Source: Clostridium swellfunianum (GTDB lineage Bacteria; Bacillota; Clostridia; Clostridiales; Clostridiaceae). Taken from it: DNA of 64,000 nt. Shown here one piece after another: positions 60,946 to 64,000 of this stretch; positions within the stretch are counted from its first letter, which is position 1, and each line of letters begins with the position of its first letter. The translations under genes and the position numbers were made by a program. The stretch is from positions 2,085,243 to 2,149,242 of the forward strand of contig NZ_JAMOFV010000006.1 in the NCBI RefSeq assembly GCF_023656515.1. The letters run 5' to 3'. Below the pieces are notes generated by a model that did no database searches, had not been told where the DNA came from, and saw only the letters and a program-made list of their open reading frames with translations.

Positions 60946-61503
60946 TTATTCCTCCCTGAACCTATAAAAGCACACAGTGGTGTTTCCATACTTTCTATGA
61001 TCAAATAGTTCAATTTTCTCATTTCCAGTATAAATTTCCTCACTAGAATCTATCTTTGATACAATCAAACCGTCTTTACTAAGAAGATTCTTCTCGGATA
61101 TAATTTCTACAGCTGGAGGAATCATCTCCTTTGAATATGGGGGGTCTATGAATATCAAATCAAAAACCAGTCCTTTTTTCCCAAATTCTTTAAGAGCTGC
61201 ATAAGAATCAGTGTTAATACATGTACACCTATCACTAAAGATCAGGTTTTCTACATTTTGTTTTAAAAATTTAAATGTGCTGTCACCTTTGTCTATAAGG
61301 TAGCATTCAGCGGCTCCCCTGCTTACGGCTTCAAGCCCCAGACTTCCCGTTCCAGCAAAAACATCAATTACTTTTGCACCCACAGTTTTATGCTGAATTA
61401 TATTAAAAATGGACTGTTTAACTCTATCAAGAGTCGGCCTTGTTCCCATACCTTCAGGAGATAATAATTTTCTTCCTTTTGCTTCACCAGAAATAATTCT
61501 CAT
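60946..61503 (-). CDS. rsmD: 16S rRNA (guanine966-N2)-methyltransferase RsmD
   Basis: 185 residues from ATG 61503 ([20 protein letters not shown]). [36 protein letters not shown] (SAM site) and FIDPPYS catalytic DPPY motif. One base before coaD. Confidence 0.96.
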   Translation of the reverse strand: MRIISGEAKGRKLLSPEGMGTRPTLDRVKQSIFNIIQHKTVGAKVIDVFAGTGSLGLEAVSRGAAECYLIDKGDSTFKFLKQNVENLIFSDRCTCINTDSYAALKEFGKKGLVFDLIFIDPPYSKEMIPPAVEIISEKNLLSKDGLIVSKIDSSEEIYTGNEKIELFDHRKYGNTTVCFYRFREE

Positions 61504-61620
61504 AGTTTTCATCCTTTCTTATTTTCAGAAAGAAATTTACATATATACTTAGATTAATACAAATTTCTTCAAATTTCAAGAAATATAAGTGATACAACTC
61601 AATACTTCTTATTATTATCC

Positions 61621-63693
61621 TTAGTTAAAACAAATAAACTTTGACGTCTGATTTAACTTTCTAATTATTTCATTTTTTATCATAATATCTTTATCGTCGT
61701 TGCTTTTAATTAGTTTTTTTGCTTCAAAGTTTGCAACCTTTAATATATCTAAGTCTTCAAATACATCAGCAAGCAAAAGACTGTCTTCACCGTGCTGTCT
61801 AACGCCAAATAACTCTCCGCTGCCTCTAATCTTAAGATCCTCTTCTGCAATTTTAAATCCATCATTACTTTCAGTTATAATCTCAAGCCTTTTCTTAATT
61901 ATCTCATTTTTTATATTTGCTATCAACACGCAGTAGGATTTGTATTCCCCTCTGCCGACTCTGCCTCTCAGCTGGTGGAGTTGAGCCAGTCCAAATCTTT
62001 CAGCATTCTGTATAATCATCACAGAAGCATTAGGAACATTAATTCCAACTTCAATAACTGTAGTAGAAATAAGCACTTTAACATCACCGTTCTTAAATTT
62101 TGACATTATTTCATCTTTTTCCTTATTAGTCATCTTACCATGAAGGATACTCGTTTCAACATCTTTAAAGTAACCTTCTTTCAACTCAAGATATAGTTTT
62201 TCTACAGAGATTACGCTTAATTCTTCATTATCCTCAACCAAAGGACAAACTAAATATACTTGTCTTCCATTATGTATTTCCTTAAGAGCAAATCTATATA
62301 CTTTCTCAGCCTTTTTTTCTTCAACATAGCTAGTTTCTATTTTTTGTCTTCCTGGAGGCAATTCATCAATAACAGAGACATCTAAATCTCCATAAAGATA
62401 AAGAGCTAAAGTTCTAGGTATTGGAGTTGCAGTCATAACCAAAACATCAACCTTGTTGCCTTTGTTGTAAAGCTTGCTTCGCTGCATTACACCAAACCTA
62501 TGCTGTTCATCTGTAACAACCAGTGCCAAATTTTTAAACTGGACATCATCCTCAAGAAGTGCATGAGTTCCAACAATTATATTTATAGTTCCATCTATTA
62601 ATTTCTTTTTTATAATTGCCTTTTGCTTTGGAGTTGTACTGCCACTAAGCAAGCATATATTAATATTAAAGTTCTGCAATATGTTTTTTATCTCAGCAAA
62701 GTGCTGATTAGCCAAAATTTCTGTTGGAGCCATCATTGCAGCTTGATAGCCGTTTTTCACTATATTAAACATTGCAATAATCGCAACTATTGTCTTACCA
62801 CTACCTACATCCCCCTGAACAAGCCTATTCATTTGTTTGCTGCTTTTTTGATCAAGCAATATTTCTCTTATGACTCTGCTTTGAGCATTCGTTAGAGAAA
62901 ATGGTAAGTTTTCTTTTAAAAGCTTTAGCTCAGGTACAGCCTTAAATTCAATTCCAGCTTTGGAATTATTTACAAAATCCTTTAGCATCAAAATTTTTAA
63001 GGAATATGTAAATAATTCTTGAAATTTAATTCTTCTTTGAGCTTCTAATAAATCATTTAATTTTTGGGGAAAATGAATATTATTTATAGCTTTGTCTAAG
63101 GAACATAACCTATATTTATCAATTAATTTATCAGGAAGGATTTCTGTTATTTCAATTGTACTTAAGACATAAGAAATAATTTTTATAACAGTATTATTAC
63201 TTAGTCCCTCCTTAAGAGAATATTTAGGCATTATATTTATATTGCTCTCAGATATACTATCACAAATAGTAGATTCTTCATTATTAAAATTTGAATTTGT
63301 GGCTATAGTAGGGTTAACAATTATCTTTTCTCCTCTAAATTCTTGCAATTTTCCGGATATTAAATAATCTTTATTTATAATAAACTTATCTTTCATATAA
63401 GGCTGATTGAACCATTTTCCTTTTATAGTGTTGCCATTACATTTAAAGATGACTGTAGATATTATTTTTCTACTTTTTGTTCTTATATCTCTTTCAATTC
63501 CACTGACAGTACAGTTTATTATAATCTTACTATTTACTGATTGAGATGCATTTCCGTTTACATATACTTTCTCATAATCTCTAGGAAGGTAAAGTAAAAT
63601 ATCCATAACGGTGAATACGCCACATTCATTAAATAGCTTTTTCATTTTAGGTCCAACACCTTTGACACAGCTTATATCATCGTATAAATCCAT
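61621..63693 (-). CDS. recG: ATP-dependent DNA helicase RecG
   Basis: 690 residues from ATG 63693 (MDLYDDISCVKGVGPKMKKL), GGAG nine bases upstream. N-terminal wedge/OB domain, Walker A QGDVGSGKTIVA, helicase motif DEQHRFGVMQR, MTATPIPRTLAL, STTVIEVGINVPNASVMIIQ, QLRGRVGRGEYKSYC. Branch migration of Holliday junctions and stalled forks. Confidence 0.98.
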   Translation of the reverse strand: MDLYDDISCVKGVGPKMKKLFNECGVFTVMDILLYLPRDYEKVYVNGNASQSVNSKIIINCTVSGIERDIRTKSRKIISTVIFKCNGNTIKGKWFNQPYMKDKFIINKDYLISGKLQEFRGEKIIVNPTIATNSNFNNEESTICDSISESNINIMPKYSLKEGLSNNTVIKIISYVLSTIEITEILPDKLIDKYRLCSLDKAINNIHFPQKLNDLLEAQRRIKFQELFTYSLKILMLKDFVNNSKAGIEFKAVPELKLLKENLPFSLTNAQSRVIREILLDQKSSKQMNRLVQGDVGSGKTIVAIIAMFNIVKNGYQAAMMAPTEILANQHFAEIKNILQNFNINICLLSGSTTPKQKAIIKKKLIDGTINIIVGTHALLEDDVQFKNLALVVTDEQHRFGVMQRSKLYNKGNKVDVLVMTATPIPRTLALYLYGDLDVSVIDELPPGRQKIETSYVEEKKAEKVYRFALKEIHNGRQVYLVCPLVEDNEELSVISVEKLYLELKEGYFKDVETSILHGKMTNKEKDEIMSKFKNGDVKVLISTTVIEVGINVPNASVMIIQNAERFGLAQLHQLRGRVGRGEYKSYCVLIANIKNEIIKKRLEIITESNDGFKIAEEDLKIRGSGELFGVRQHGEDSLLLADVFEDLDILKVANFEAKKLIKSNDDKDIMIKNEIIRKLNQTSKFICFN

Positions 63694-63719
63694 AGAACAA
63701 CACTCCAACTTTAAAATAA

Positions 63720-63743
63720 TAAAAAAAGCCCAAAGGCTTTTTT
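63720..63743 (-). terminator. Terminator after partial DAK2/FakA-type gene
   Basis: AAAAAAAGCC - CAAA - GGCTTTTTTT, 10-bp stem; works in both directions. Confidence 0.8.
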
Positions 63744-64000
63744 TACTCTACAGATACTATAAAATAGTACAGTGGCTGTTTGCCATTATAGCTTTGAATA
63801 TCCTTGTCTGGATATTTTCTTTCAAGGCTCTCTACTAATTCTTCCAATTTTTTTTCTTCAACACCCTCACCATATAATATGGTAATAAGCTCACTATCTT
63901 CATTGCACATATTGTCTATTATAGCTTCACAAACCTCATATTTGTCTTTTCCTACCTCGTTGATTTTGCTCTCTACAATACCCAGTATGTCACCTTCAGA
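63743..64000 (-). CDS. DAK2-domain fatty acid kinase subunit (FakA/YloV), C-terminal part
   Basis: Last 85 codons only; the frame is open to the window edge. Ends with SELITILYGEGVEEKKLEEL and GKQPLYYFIVSVE, the usual C-terminus of the YloV/FakA family, which lies just before recG in clostridia. FakA phosphorylates fatty acids with FakB. Cut by the window, not truncated. Confidence 0.85.
   Translation of the reverse strand, partial: SEGDILGIVESKINEVGKDKYEVCEAIIDNMCNEDSELITILYGEGVEEKKLEELVESLERKYPDKDIQSYNGKQPLYYFIVSVE

Noticed and set aside
1-64000. CRISPR array, tRNA or rRNA genes
   Set aside because: No regularly spaced repeats and no cloverleaf or rRNA sequence seen. The rRNA-leader-like TTCTTTGAAAACT at 19570-19590 is isolated.

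Overview
The window is AT-rich, low-GC Firmicutes DNA. The chromosomal part carries spore-former genes (spoVS, ylbJ) and the gene order typical of Clostridium sensu stricto: recG-rsmD-coaD ... pta-ackA-DUF177-rpmF-plsX-acpP-rnc-radical SAM-spoVS-smc-ftsY-ylxM-ffh-rpsP-KH-rimM-trmD-rplS-lepB-rbgA-rnhB-yraN-comM. Species cannot be decided from the sequence alone.

Positions 1 to about 37,840 are a siphovirus-type prophage whose left end lies outside the window. Almost all of its genes run leftward (minus strand). From right to left: a large serine recombinase at the right attachment site (36.2-37.9 kb); a rightward lysogeny block with CI-like repressor, ImmA-like peptidase and a HipA-like kinase/DUF3037-like pair (33.2-36.1 kb); a divergent lytic block with Cro-like repressor, KilAC/Bro-N antirepressor and small zinc proteins (31.3-33.1 kb); recombination and replication genes (SbcC-like ATPase, YqaJ exonuclease, RecT, replisome organizer, DnaB; 25-31 kb); small genes including an AbrB-type regulator, RusA and an HNH protein (19.6-25 kb); a mosaic accessory stretch with two P-loop kinases, an HNHc-like nuclease, a RinA/ArpU-like late regulator, a Spo0E-like protein and a DUF2971 protein (13-19.3 kb); then packaging and structural genes (terminases, portal, minor head, scaffold, capsid, connectors, tail tube, tail chaperone, tape measure; 1-12.9 kb).

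The prophage is inserted inside comM (YifB-type Mg-chelatase). Only the N-terminal part of comM remains beside the recombinase, and the last codons of the recombinase ORF are host comM DNA read on the other strand.

Positions 38-64 kb are host housekeeping genes: RNase HII, RbgA, signal peptidase, translation and SRP genes, Smc, RNase III, fatty acid synthesis (plsX, acpP), acetate production (pta-ackA), tRNA modification (tmcAL), CoA synthesis (coaD), RecG, and a partial DAK2/FakA-type gene at the right edge.

The most unusual signals are: (1) two kinase genes, each lying between inverted copies of the same roughly 20-bp motif, like two related gene cassettes; (2) the HipA-like kinase/DUF3037 pair between immunity and integration genes; (3) a hydrophobic leader ORF plus terminator hairpin in front of the recombinase, with an ATGA stop/start overlap; (4) a probable +1/-2 frameshift in the tail chaperone; (5) an iteron/palindrome cluster inside the replisome organizer gene; and (6) many small genes separated by their own terminators.
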